Below are positions 7,553 to 15,096 of a stretch of 19,553 nt of DNA, piece by piece (within the stretch, counting starts at the first letter, position 1; each line of letters starts with the position of its first letter). The DNA lies in assembly GCA_002309675.1 (NCBI GenBank), contig DBXX01000113.1, positions 8,446-27,998 of the forward strand. Reading direction: 5' to 3'. The position numbers and the translations under genes were made by a program. The notes under the pieces were generated by a model. That model was not told where the DNA came from, searched no databases, and saw only the letters and a program-made list of their open reading frames with translations. This DNA is from Lachnospiraceae bacterium UBA1201 (GTDB lineage Bacteria > Bacillota > Clostridia > Lachnospirales > Lachnospiraceae).

Positions 7553-7584
7553 GTCTTTTTGCTTTGTTCCTCTAAAAAGGCTTG
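7550..7584. repeat. Imperfect palindrome between the divergent LCP and argG promoters
   Basis: CAAGTCTTTTT (7550-7560) and AAAAAGGCTTG (7574-7584) are inverted with one mismatch around a 13-bp centre. Partial symmetry continues outward into both -35 boxes. It is well placed for a dimeric regulator acting on both promoters (inference). Confidence 0.6.
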
Positions 7585-7610
7585 TATTTCAAGGGTTTCG
7601 GGTGTATAAT
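7582..7610 (+). promoter_or_regulatory. Sigma-A promoter of argG, sharing a conserved block with the GNAT gene promoter
   Basis: TTGTAT (7582-7587), 17 bp, perfect TATAAT (7605-7610), giving a leader of about 50 nt. The stretch 7571-7610 matches 19266-19306 (other strand) at about 34 of 41 positions, including the spacer, which promoters do not normally conserve. Confidence 0.88.
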
Positions 7611-7627
7611 GAATTGCATTGAACCAG

Positions 7628-7671
7628 GTCTCAAAAGAGACAGAATATGCACATATTAGGAGGACGCATAT
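7628..7671 (+). promoter_or_regulatory. argG leader hairpins, one covering the start codon
   Basis: GTCTC pairs with GAGAC around AAAA (7628-7641). ATATGC (7645-7650) pairs with GCATAT (7666-7671), which includes the first two bases of the ATG and puts AGGAGG in the loop. The leader is too short for a T-box. Confidence 0.4.
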
Positions 7672-8890
7672 GAAAGACAAAGTTATTCTTGCCTATTCCG
7701 GCGGACTGGACACGACCGCCATCATCCCGTGGTTAAAGGAAAACTATGATTATGAAGTAATTTGCTGCTGTATCGACGTCGGTCAGGGTAATGAGCTCGA
7801 TGGTCTGGAGGCCCGTGCGAAGTACTCAGGCGCCGAGAAGCTTTACATTTTGGATGTCGTAGATGAGTTCTGCGACGATTACATCGTTCCCTGCGTACAG
7901 GCGAACGCCGTTTACGAAAATAAGTACCTTCTCGGTACCTCTATGGCCAGACCGCTCATCGCTAAGAAGCTGGTCGAGATCGCCCGCAAGGAAAATGCGG
8001 TAGCGATCTGCCACGGTGCTACCGGTAAGGGTAACGACCAGGTTCGTTTCGAGCTCGGCATTAAGGCTCTGGCTCCGGATCTTAAGATCATCGCTCCCTG
8101 GCGTTGCAGTGACACATGGAAGATGTCATCCCGTGAAGACGAGATCAAATACTGCGAAGCACACGGAATCAAGCTTCCGTTCTCTACAGACTCCAGCTAC
8201 AGCCGTGACCGCAACCTGTGGCATATCAGCCACGAGGGTCTCGAGCTCGAGGATCCGGCAAATGCTCCGAACTACGAGCACCTTCTCGTTCTCGGAACCT
8301 ATCCCGAGCACGCTCCGGATGAGGGCGAGACGATCTCCATCTCCTTTGAAGCCGGTGTTCCGGTCGCTCTGAACGGCGAGAAGATGAAGGTTTCCGATAT
8401 CATCAAGAAGCTCAATGCGATCGGCGGCAAGCACGGTATCGGTATCATTGATATCGTTGAGAACCGTGTCGTAGGCATGAAGTCCCGCGGCGTATACGAG
8501 ACCCCCGGCGGAACCATCCTGATGGAGGCACACGCTCAGCTTGAGGAACTCATCCACGACCGTGACACCTTCGCATTTAAGAAGATCGTCAGCGCACGTT
8601 TCGCAGATCTGGTATACGAAGGAAAGTGGTTCACCCCTCTTCGTGAGGATCTGGAAGCATTCATCAAGACTTCCCAGAAGTATGTGACCGGTGAAGTTAA
8701 GGTGAAACTCTATAAGGGCAATATCATCAAGCAGGGCACGACTTCTCCGTACAGCCTGTACAGCGAGTCTCTTGCTTCCTTCACCACCGGCGACCTTTAC
8801 GATCACCATGACGCGGAAGGCTTCATCAACCTGTTCGGCCTGTCCCTTAAGGTTCGTGCAATGCTCGGCGCACAGAAGATTGACGAATAA
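7670..8890 (+). CDS. argG: Argininosuccinate synthase
   Basis: A 406-residue enzyme that joins citrulline and aspartate with ATP to make argininosuccinate, the penultimate step of arginine synthesis. The PP-loop AYSGGLDTT (8-16) binds ATP. GATGKGNDQVRFE (116-128), STDSSYSRDRNLWHISHEG (172-190) and SPYSLYSESLASF near the C-terminus are typical of the family. Length is normal. The ATG at 7670 follows TTAGGAGG by 6 nt; an upstream TTG reading in the same frame starts at the likely transcript start and is not used. The argininosuccinate lyase gene argH, often the next gene, is absent; a DUF1846 gene follows 14 nt downstream instead. Confidence 0.97.
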   Translation: MKDKVILAYSGGLDTTAIIPWLKENYDYEVICCCIDVGQGNELDGLEARAKYSGAEKLYILDVVDEFCDDYIVPCVQANAVYENKYLLGTSMARPLIAKKLVEIARKENAVAICHGATGKGNDQVRFELGIKALAPDLKIIAPWRCSDTWKMSSREDEIKYCEAHGIKLPFSTDSSYSRDRNLWHISHEGLELEDPANAPNYEHLLVLGTYPEHAPDEGETISISFEAGVPVALNGEKMKVSDIIKKLNAIGGKHGIGIIDIVENRVVGMKSRGVYETPGGTILMEAHAQLEELIHDRDTFAFKKIVSARFADLVYEGKWFTPLREDLEAFIKTSQKYVTGEVKVKLYKGNIIKQGTTSPYSLYSESLASFTTGDLYDHHDAEGFINLFGLSLKVRAMLGAQKIDE

Positions 8891-8904
8891 TTGAGGACTC
8901 ATTC

Positions 8905-10389
8905 ATGCAGAAGATCGGTTTTGACCAACATAAATATTTAACGTTGCAGTCCGAGAAGATCCAGGAGCGTATTGCCGCTTTCGGCGGCAAGCTCTACCTG
9001 GAGTTCGGCGGCAAGCTTTTCGATGATTTCCACGCATCCCGCGTCCTGCCCGGGTTCAAGCCGGACAGCAAGATCTCGATGCTGGCGAAACTGAAGGATG
9101 ACGCAGAGATCGTCATTGCCATCAACTCCGGCGATATCGAGAAGAATAAGGTCCGCGGCGACCTGGGCATCACCTACGATATGGACGTGCTCCGTCTGAT
9201 CGATGCCTTCCGCGGCTACGGCCTGTATGTGGGAAGCGTCGTTCTGACGCAGTTCGCGGGCCAGCCTTCGGCCATCGCTTACCAGAAACGTCTGGAAGCT
9301 TTGGGCATGAAGGTCTACCGCCACTACCCCATCCCGGGCTATCCCGCCAACATCCCGTTCATCGTCAGCGATGACGGTTACGGCCGCAACGAGTACGTTG
9401 AGACGACACGTTCGCTCATCGTCGTTACTGCTCCGGGTCCCGGCAGCGGTAAGATGGCGACCTGCCTGTCCCAGCTCTACCATGATTTCAAGCGCGGCAT
9501 CCGCGCCGGCTATGCGAAATACGAGACCTTCCCGATCTGGAACCTCCCGCTGAAGCATCCGGTAAACCTCGCTTACGAGGCTGCGACTGCTGACCTGAAC
9601 GATGTCAATATGATCGACCCCTTCCATTTGGAAGCTTATGGTGAGACGACCATCAACTACAACCGCGACGTGGAGATCTTCCCTGTGCTGAACGCGATGT
9701 TCGAGCAGATCATGGGCCAGTCTCCGTACAAATCGCCGACAGATATGGGCGTTAACATGGCGGGCTACGGCATCATCGATGATGAGGTCACCCGCGAGGC
9801 TGCCTGCCAGGAGATCATTCGCCGCTACTACGCGACCCTGTGCCAGAAGCGCAAAGGTCTGGCGGATCAGGAAGAAGTCACGAAGATCGAACTGCTGATG
9901 AAGCAGGCCGGCATCACGACGGCCGACCGCAAGGTCGTTGGCGCCGCTCTGATGAAGGCGGAAACGACCGGACTTCCCGCTGCTGCGATGGAGCTTCCGG
10001 ACGGCCGTGTCCTTACCGGACGTACGAGCGAGCTTTTGGGCGCGTCCTCCGCGTTATTGCTCAACGCCCTGAAGACATTGGCCGGCATCGACGACGAGAT
10101 CAAACTCATCTCCCCGACCATCATCGAGCCCATCCAGAACCTGAAGGTGAATCACCTCGGAAACCGGAACCCGCGTCTGCACACCGACGAGATCCTGATC
10201 GCGCTGTCCATCTGCGCGGCAACGGACGAAACCGCCCGCCGTGCCATGGATCAGCTGCAAAACCTCCGCGGTGCGGAAGTCCACACCAGCGTCATCCTGT
10301 CGCAGGTCGACGTCAATGTGTTCCGCAAACTCGGTGTGAACCTGACCAGCGAACCGGTCTACCAAACCAAGAAGCTCTACCATCAATAA
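8905..10389 (+). CDS. DUF1846 family protein
   Basis: A 494-residue protein matching the length and layout of the DUF1846 family, widespread in Firmicutes and without an assigned reaction. Visible features are GFDQHKYLTLQSEKIQERI at the N-terminus, a phosphate-loop-like APGPGSGKMAT at 176-186 after a beta strand, and HLGNRNPRLHTDE near the C-terminus. The P-loop-like motif suggests nucleotide or phosphate binding, but no clear Walker B or catalytic set is evident to me. It starts with a weak TTGAGGA ribosome site 14 nt after argG, so the two are probably cotranscribed. Whether the link to arginine is functional is unknown. Confidence 0.9.
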   Translation: MQKIGFDQHKYLTLQSEKIQERIAAFGGKLYLEFGGKLFDDFHASRVLPGFKPDSKISMLAKLKDDAEIVIAINSGDIEKNKVRGDLGITYDMDVLRLIDAFRGYGLYVGSVVLTQFAGQPSAIAYQKRLEALGMKVYRHYPIPGYPANIPFIVSDDGYGRNEYVETTRSLIVVTAPGPGSGKMATCLSQLYHDFKRGIRAGYAKYETFPIWNLPLKHPVNLAYEAATADLNDVNMIDPFHLEAYGETTINYNRDVEIFPVLNAMFEQIMGQSPYKSPTDMGVNMAGYGIIDDEVTREAACQEIIRRYYATLCQKRKGLADQEEVTKIELLMKQAGITTADRKVVGAALMKAETTGLPAAAMELPDGRVLTGRTSELLGASSALLLNALKTLAGIDDEIKLISPTIIEPIQNLKVNHLGNRNPRLHTDEILIALSICAATDETARRAMDQLQNLRGAEVHTSVILSQVDVNVFRKLGVNLTSEPVYQTKKLYHQ

Positions 10390-10414
10390 CGCATTGCGCG
10401 TTGATATACCAACA

Positions 10415-10449
10415 AAAACCGGAACCTGTATTTCGCAGGTTCCGGTTTT
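10415..10449. terminator. Bidirectional intrinsic terminator
   Basis: AAAACCGGAACCTG pairs perfectly with CAGGTTCCGGTTTT around a 7-nt loop. It separates the convergent argG-DUF1846 unit and the minus-strand envelope operon, with four to five T residues on either strand. Confidence 0.92.
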
Positions 10450-10476
10450 CATTTGCCTATCTATGCTTAAGATGCT

Positions 10477-10752
10477 TTATTCCACCTTATCGATCCGCTT
10501 CGCCCGGATCTTTTTGACTTCCTTTTTCGCGGGCTTTTCTGCTTTCGCCTGCGCGGAAAATGTCAGATCCACGATGGTGAGGATACCGAGCAAAAGCGCT
10601 GCCCCGCCGAAAACATAGTTCATGACATCTGCAAAAAGGTTATCGTTGAATTCCATTCTGGGGTTGATGCCGTCCAGGATCCGCAAGGTGATGCAGATCA
10701 CTGCGCTGATGATGCAGATGTGGGCCAATGCATAACGTATGATTCGCTTCAT
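10477..10752 (-). CDS. Small two-helix membrane protein
   Basis: A 91-residue protein with hydrophobic segments at about 8-27 and 44-64 and a very basic C-terminal tail (KPAKKEVKKIRAKR) that should face the cytoplasm. I do not recognise the family. The ATG directly follows the TAA of the glycosidase gene (no gap), with GGAGG inside that gene, so it is the last gene of the operon and is probably translated by coupling. Its position suggests an accessory role in the envelope pathway (inference). Confidence 0.85.
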   Translation of the reverse strand: MKRIIRYALAHICIISAVICITLRILDGINPRMEFNDNLFADVMNYVFGGAALLLGILTIVDLTFSAQAKAEKPAKKEVKKIRAKRIDKVE

Positions 10753-11949
10753 TTATTCCGCCTCCCGTATCAGCAAGCAGTCGCTTAAATTTCTGCCGCC
10801 GTCCGCCGGCCGGTCGTAGACTGCTCCGTTGAAGACCATGGCGGACGTTTTTCCGCCGTCCAGATTATAGGCCTGTGTGCAGCCGAAGCTCTCCATGATA
10901 TAGGCCATCTCGGTGAATTTGATGCCGTTGGAATAGCCGGACTGGCGTCCGTCAAAGACTGCGAAGCAGTAGTGTCCCGGCTCGATGTAGCCCAGTGCGG
11001 TCCGGGGATGGTTCTTCTGCAGGTAGCCGCCCGCATTGACCTCGGAAACAGCGTGACCGGACGCATCCAAAAGCGCCGGGCCGAAGGTCCACGCCTGATA
11101 GGCGCCCTTCGCGATCAGTTCCTGAATATCATAGTCCGGTCCGTAGACTTCCATGGTACCGTCATAGAAGAGAACGCAGATATCACTGTCGGTCTCATCG
11201 TTGCGGTACAGTTCTCCGTTTCGGATGACCAGGCCGCTCTTCTGATAGCCGTAGAAGTCGCCGTTGATGCCGACGATGCCATTATGACGCATCGTCATGT
11301 CGAGCACCGACTCATGGAAGCCGATGCCGTAGGTGTCGCCCGCCATCGCCGTCCGGAAGCAGGAAATGTCCGCCACGTAGATGTCGGCGATGTAGTAGGT
11401 CAGTGTCGTCTTACCCTTATTTTCCTTCGTAAATGTCTGAATATCGATGGAGACAGTCGGTCCCGAATACGAGTGGTCCGTGATCACGACCTCCTCAGAG
11501 AAATGATCCTCGAACTTCTCGGTCCACATAAGCTGCGGTATATTCTTTCTGGGCTTTTCCGTGGTCGGCGGCTCCGTTTCCACCGTGGTTTCCTCTGTGG
11601 TCTCCTCGGTCGTCGGTTCATTCGAGGGCTCCGTGTCTCCGCCTTGCGACTGCGAAGCATCCGCCCGGGTAGTCTCCGGGGGCAATGTCGGCTCCTGCGT
11701 AGGTTCCGGCTGTGTCTGCTCCTGCTGCTCTCTGCTCGCCGTCGTCTGTGCCTTCGCGTAGGGATTATCAATCTTTAACCCTATGCTCTCCTGCTCCCGC
11801 GGCAACAGGAAATAATATAAACAGAACACCAGGGCGATACCCCCGATGATCACCAGATCCGCAAAAAAATGAAGAAACAGGCGGAGACCCCGTCTCGGCT
11901 CTCCGGCCTGTTTATCCTTATGAGCGGATAAGCGTTCATTTTGACTCAT
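10753..11949 (-). CDS. Membrane-anchored phosphodiester glycosidase (NAGPA domain)
   Basis: A 398-residue type II membrane protein: short basic cytoplasmic N-terminus, one helix at about 27-49, a Pro/Thr/Glu-rich extracellular linker (70-135) and a C-terminal NAGPA/DUF2233 domain (about 160-398). Family motifs are GINGDFYG (227-234), WTFGPALL (287-294), HPRTALGY (314-321), VFDGRQSGYSNG (331-342) and NLDGGKTSAMVFNG (362-375). The human relative removes GlcNAc from a phosphodiester; bacterial members are thought to act on glycan phosphodiesters such as teichoic acids (family knowledge). The ATG overlaps the stop of the glycosyltransferase gene by 4 bp (ATGA), which implies coupled translation and fits a shared role in a surface glycopolymer. 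Confidence 0.92.
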   Translation of the reverse strand: MSQNERLSAHKDKQAGEPRRGLRLFLHFFADLVIIGGIALVFCLYYFLLPREQESIGLKIDNPYAKAQTTASREQQEQTQPEPTQEPTLPPETTRADASQSQGGDTEPSNEPTTEETTEETTVETEPPTTEKPRKNIPQLMWTEKFEDHFSEEVVITDHSYSGPTVSIDIQTFTKENKGKTTLTYYIADIYVADISCFRTAMAGDTYGIGFHESVLDMTMRHNGIVGINGDFYGYQKSGLVIRNGELYRNDETDSDICVLFYDGTMEVYGPDYDIQELIAKGAYQAWTFGPALLDASGHAVSEVNAGGYLQKNHPRTALGYIEPGHYCFAVFDGRQSGYSNGIKFTEMAYIMESFGCTQAYNLDGGKTSAMVFNGAVYDRPADGGRNLSDCLLIREAE

Positions 11950-13022
11950 CTTACTGCTCTTCCTTCTACAAATGATCGATTAAAAATCAAGAATTGCTGG
12001 GTCGCCCAGCTGAAGAAAAACATAGTACATTCAACGATTATCTTTGAAACTATGGCGTTTAGCCGGACTCCCTTAACCAGCAGGTTCAGAAGAACCGAGT
12101 TCAGCGTCAAAACGATCGCCGCCACCACGATATACTTCAGGGCGGTCTTTATCACGCTTTGGTCATCCTTAAACACCAGATGTTTATTGATCGTGAAATT
12201 CACGGTCGCGCTGATCAGGCGGGCAATGACGTTACAATGCGTCAGGTAGCGTCCGTTCGTAACGAAATTCAACACCGAGAAACAGAACAGATCCAACAGG
12301 AAACAGAAAAACGACGCGGCCATGAACTTAAAGATGCCGATGTAGATCCGCATGCTGTCCTTCAGCGCATGGAAATGCGAGCCGCTGTTATCGTTTTCAT
12401 AGATCGTGCGGATGGGCACCTGCGCGATCCGGATGTTGTTGCGCGTCAGTTCCAAAAGCACATTCATCTCGTACTCGAAACGATCACCCTCGATCTCCAG
12501 AAGACCGGGAATCATCGAGATCGGGAAGAGGCGCATACCGGTCTGGGTATCATCGACCAGCTGGCCGGTGACCAGATGGAAGACACCCTTCGTCACGCTG
12601 TTTCCGAAGCGACTGCGAAACGGAACCTTGCGGTCGAAATTCCGGACGCCGAGCACCATCATCATCTCGTTCATGTTCAGTTGGTGGATCAGACGGACTG
12701 CATCGGTAAACTTATGCTGGCCGTCCGCATCCATGGTGAGCACCGCTGTGTCCTCGTCATCCGAGTAATGTTCCAGGATGTAGCGCAGGCCCGTCTTCAG
12801 TGCCGCCCCCTTACCGCGGTTGTGCGCATGATGTACGACCTTCGCATAGCGGACTGCCTGCTCGATCCGGTCTTTTTCGACCTCCGAACCGTCATTGACC
12901 ACAACGATCGACATGTTCGAACGCTCGCGGATCTCCTGCAGGAGCGGGATGAAATGCTCTCCCGGCTCATAGGCGGGGATCAACACGATTATTCTTTTTT
13001 TCGGTGAATCGAAGCCCTCCAT
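11946..13022 (-). CDS. Bifunctional GT2 glycosyltransferase / GtrA-family membrane protein
   Basis: A 358-residue fusion. Residues 10 to about 215 are a GT-A fold GT2 domain of the dolichyl-phosphate sugar synthase type: VLIPAYEPG (13-21), VVNDGS (41-46), NRGKGAALKTG (68-78), the metal-binding MDADGQH (97-103) and DDTQTGMRLF (157-166). Residues 230-345 form a GtrA-like domain with four membrane helices, containing the typical INKHLVF block (278-284). Such proteins load a sugar onto a polyprenyl phosphate and may help flip it for use outside the cell (family knowledge). AGGAGG lies 4 nt before the ATG. The stop overlaps the glycosidase start, and the gene starts 31 bp after the GGDEF gene. Confidence 0.94.
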   Translation of the reverse strand: MEGFDSPKKRIIVLIPAYEPGEHFIPLLQEIRERSNMSIVVVNDGSEVEKDRIEQAVRYAKVVHHAHNRGKGAALKTGLRYILEHYSDDEDTAVLTMDADGQHKFTDAVRLIHQLNMNEMMMVLGVRNFDRKVPFRSRFGNSVTKGVFHLVTGQLVDDTQTGMRLFPISMIPGLLEIEGDRFEYEMNVLLELTRNNIRIAQVPIRTIYENDNSGSHFHALKDSMRIYIGIFKFMAASFFCFLLDLFCFSVLNFVTNGRYLTHCNVIARLISATVNFTINKHLVFKDDQSVIKTALKYIVVAAIVLTLNSVLLNLLVKGVRLNAIVSKIIVECTMFFFSWATQQFLIFNRSFVEGRAVR

Positions 13023-13053
13023 GAGCCCTCCTTAATTACGGATCCTCGCGCGA

Positions 13054-14919
13054 TCATTTACGCGCGTGTTTCTTTTCTTTCTTCTCCTGATACATGCGCT
13101 TATCTGCTTCCCGCATACAAGCGAGCATGTTCATACCCTTACGGCAATAGTAAAAACCGATGCTGGCGGATAACTCGTACGGCTTATCCGACCGGCCGTT
13201 GTACTCGAGAATTTCCTTCTGAACATCGTCCGCCCACTGCTGTGCCTCTGCCTCATCCTCGGAAGGGAACAGCGCCAGGAATTCGTCGCCGCCGATACGG
13301 GCGTTGATGCCGAACGGATGTGTGTGCTTCGACAGGATCTCACCGAACGCAATGAGTGCCGAGTCACCCTCCACATGACCGAACGTATCGTTGATGTACT
13401 TCAGGCCGTCGAGGTCGATACTCACGATGCAGAAACATTGGCCGGTGCGTTCCAGACGCTCATACAGTTTCTTCATGGTATGTTCCATGGCCCTGCGGTT
13501 CGGCAACGAGGTCAATGCATCCACATAGGACTGCTCACGTAACTCGCTGACGGACTTTATCTCCTCAAATATGCGGATTCGCTCCATCGAGCTGATCAGC
13601 GTGAAGATGAGGTTCTTCATGTAGTATCTGCATTTATCAAAATCGAGGTTTCGGAAAGCGATGTATCCGAAGCAGTAATCCTTTTCATGAAGGGATACCA
13701 GAAACAGCGGTAACGAATAATCGTAATACGCTTCAGGGAGGACATTTTTGCGTTCGAAACGCTCCTCTAACATCGTCACCCCTTCATCGCTCACGATGGC
13801 CTTCAGGATCATGTGCTCGGTATATTTTCCGACCATTTCGGCGACATTATTCTGTCGTTCGTCCTCATCGCAGAAGCAGAAAAACATTTCGCCGAGGCCC
13901 AGACCTTTTACGTAAGTGTATGCCGAGAACATCAGTTCGGCCAATGTATCACTGCCCTCAAACTCGAGGTTCATGTAGGTTCCGTGGTGCATGGCCCGCT
14001 TCAGGCTTTCCTTATCCCGGAAGAGACGCTGGAACGACGCCATATTCAGGTCACGCTCGCAGCCGCAACTGTTGCGGAAACGCGGGGACAGCTGTAATTC
14101 GACTGTCTTCGACTGTTCTTTTCCTTCCCAGATATTCTTCAAGATGCGGATCGCCGCCTTTGCCATGTCATTATGCGGCACATGCATCGTCGTCAAAGGA
14201 GGGATCTGGAACTGTGCCTCCTCGAGGTCATCATAGCCTGAAATACAGATATCCTGTGGAACACGATATCCGCGATGTGCAAAAGCATCGCACAGCGAGA
14301 TGGCCATATAATCATTCGCGCAGACAACGACCTGCGGAAGCTGTGCATTCTTCGAAATAAACCACTCCGCGGCATCGTCGCCACGGTTGCGCCAGTAATC
14401 CCCGTAGTAGATCATTCCCTCGGTCACTTCCATGCCGTATTTGTGCATGGTGTCGAGATAGGCCTGCAGTCGCATCCTGCCATCCTCGAGATCCAGACGT
14501 CCCGCCATATAAGCGATCCGCGTAAAATGGTGCTCGTTGATGAAATGCTCGATCATCTCGGTCTGTGAATTATAGTCGTCACCGACAACGTTGTAGCATC
14601 CTTCGGTATTCGCGCGCAGCGAAATGATGGGACATTGGGCTTCCCGTTTGAAATACTCGATGATATATTCCGCCATACCATCGATACCATAGGTATCCGG
14701 AACAATGATGATGCCGTCAAAACGTTTGATGTCCGGAATATCCACGACATGCATCTCGATGGCTCCAAACAAAGCATTGACCCCACGGGCGGAAGAATTG
14801 ACACAGAACATAACGGCAGCACCGATCTTACGCGCTTCCGTTGCGATCACACTTGCTATATTCGACTGGAACTCGGAAGTTATATCACCCATGCAGCAAA
14901 GTACATTTTTCAAACGCAT
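13054..14919 (-). CDS. Diguanylate cyclase with LacI/periplasmic-binding-fold sensor
   Basis: A 621-residue protein. Residues 1 to about 285 are a type-1 periplasmic-binding fold like the effector domain of LacI regulators (FDGIIIVPDT, CANDYMAIS, DICISGYDDLEEA), ending in the typical RNSCGC motif (282-287). There is no helix-turn-helix and no signal peptide or membrane segment, so it should sense a cytoplasmic ligand. A GAF-like or other linker region (about 300-445) and a coiled segment lead to the GGDEF domain (460-615) with intact RIGGDEF (541-547) and metal Asp502 in SIDLDG. The RxxD inhibitory site is absent. It makes cyclic di-GMP. It is first in an operon with envelope glycan genes. 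The ATG at 14919 has AAGGTGG very close to it, so the ribosome site is unusually near. Confidence 0.93.
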   Translation of the reverse strand: MRLKNVLCCMGDITSEFQSNIASVIATEARKIGAAVMFCVNSSARGVNALFGAIEMHVVDIPDIKRFDGIIIVPDTYGIDGMAEYIIEYFKREAQCPIISLRANTEGCYNVVGDDYNSQTEMIEHFINEHHFTRIAYMAGRLDLEDGRMRLQAYLDTMHKYGMEVTEGMIYYGDYWRNRGDDAAEWFISKNAQLPQVVVCANDYMAISLCDAFAHRGYRVPQDICISGYDDLEEAQFQIPPLTTMHVPHNDMAKAAIRILKNIWEGKEQSKTVELQLSPRFRNSCGCERDLNMASFQRLFRDKESLKRAMHHGTYMNLEFEGSDTLAELMFSAYTYVKGLGLGEMFFCFCDEDERQNNVAEMVGKYTEHMILKAIVSDEGVTMLEERFERKNVLPEAYYDYSLPLFLVSLHEKDYCFGYIAFRNLDFDKCRYYMKNLIFTLISSMERIRIFEEIKSVSELREQSYVDALTSLPNRRAMEHTMKKLYERLERTGQCFCIVSIDLDGLKYINDTFGHVEGDSALIAFGEILSKHTHPFGINARIGGDEFLALFPSEDEAEAQQWADDVQKEILEYNGRSDKPYELSASIGFYYCRKGMNMLACMREADKRMYQEKKEKKHARK

Positions 14920-15005
14920 CCACCTTCTCTCGAAAACCCATAACTGATATAGAGAACGCTGTTTCTCTCAGAAGTGCCGATTCTCCCCCCATTATGTATA
15001 GTGCT

Positions 15006-15034
15006 AGAATAGCAAAAAAACGGAAAAATGTCAA
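15006..15034 (-). promoter_or_regulatory. Strong sigma-A promoter of the GGDEF-glycan operon
   Basis: The minus strand has a consensus TTGACA (15029-15034), a 17-bp spacer and TATTCT (15006-15011). The leader to the ATG at 14919 is about 80 nt. The promoter is embedded in the argD terminator hairpin. Confidence 0.85.
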
Positions 15035-15065
15035 TCAAAAATGCTCGACACTTTTCCGTTTTTGC
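15011..15065 (-). terminator. Predicted terminator of the arginine operon, overlapping the next promoter
   Basis: On minus, AGCAAAAACGGAAAA pairs with TTTTTCCGTTTTTTTGCT (small bulges), with a short ACA/TGT extension, around a loop of about 13 nt; the T-rich 3' arm acts as the T-tract. It begins about 30 bp after the argD stop. Confidence 0.65.
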
Positions 15066-15096
15066 TCATCTTTTATGATTTTTTTAGATTTTCATA

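Noticed and set aside
7605..7623. Classical ARG box overlapping the argG -10 (AATGAATTGCATT)
   Set aside because: Only partial symmetry and poor agreement with the TGNAT-N4-ATNCA pattern.
7611..7669. T-box or riboswitch in front of argG
   Set aside because: The leader is about 50 nt, too short for a T-box, and contains no specifier or antiterminator elements.
12159..13007. 282-codon plus-strand open frame opposite the GT2-GtrA gene
   Set aside because: Mirror of a well-conserved coding region with no promoter or ribosome site of its own.
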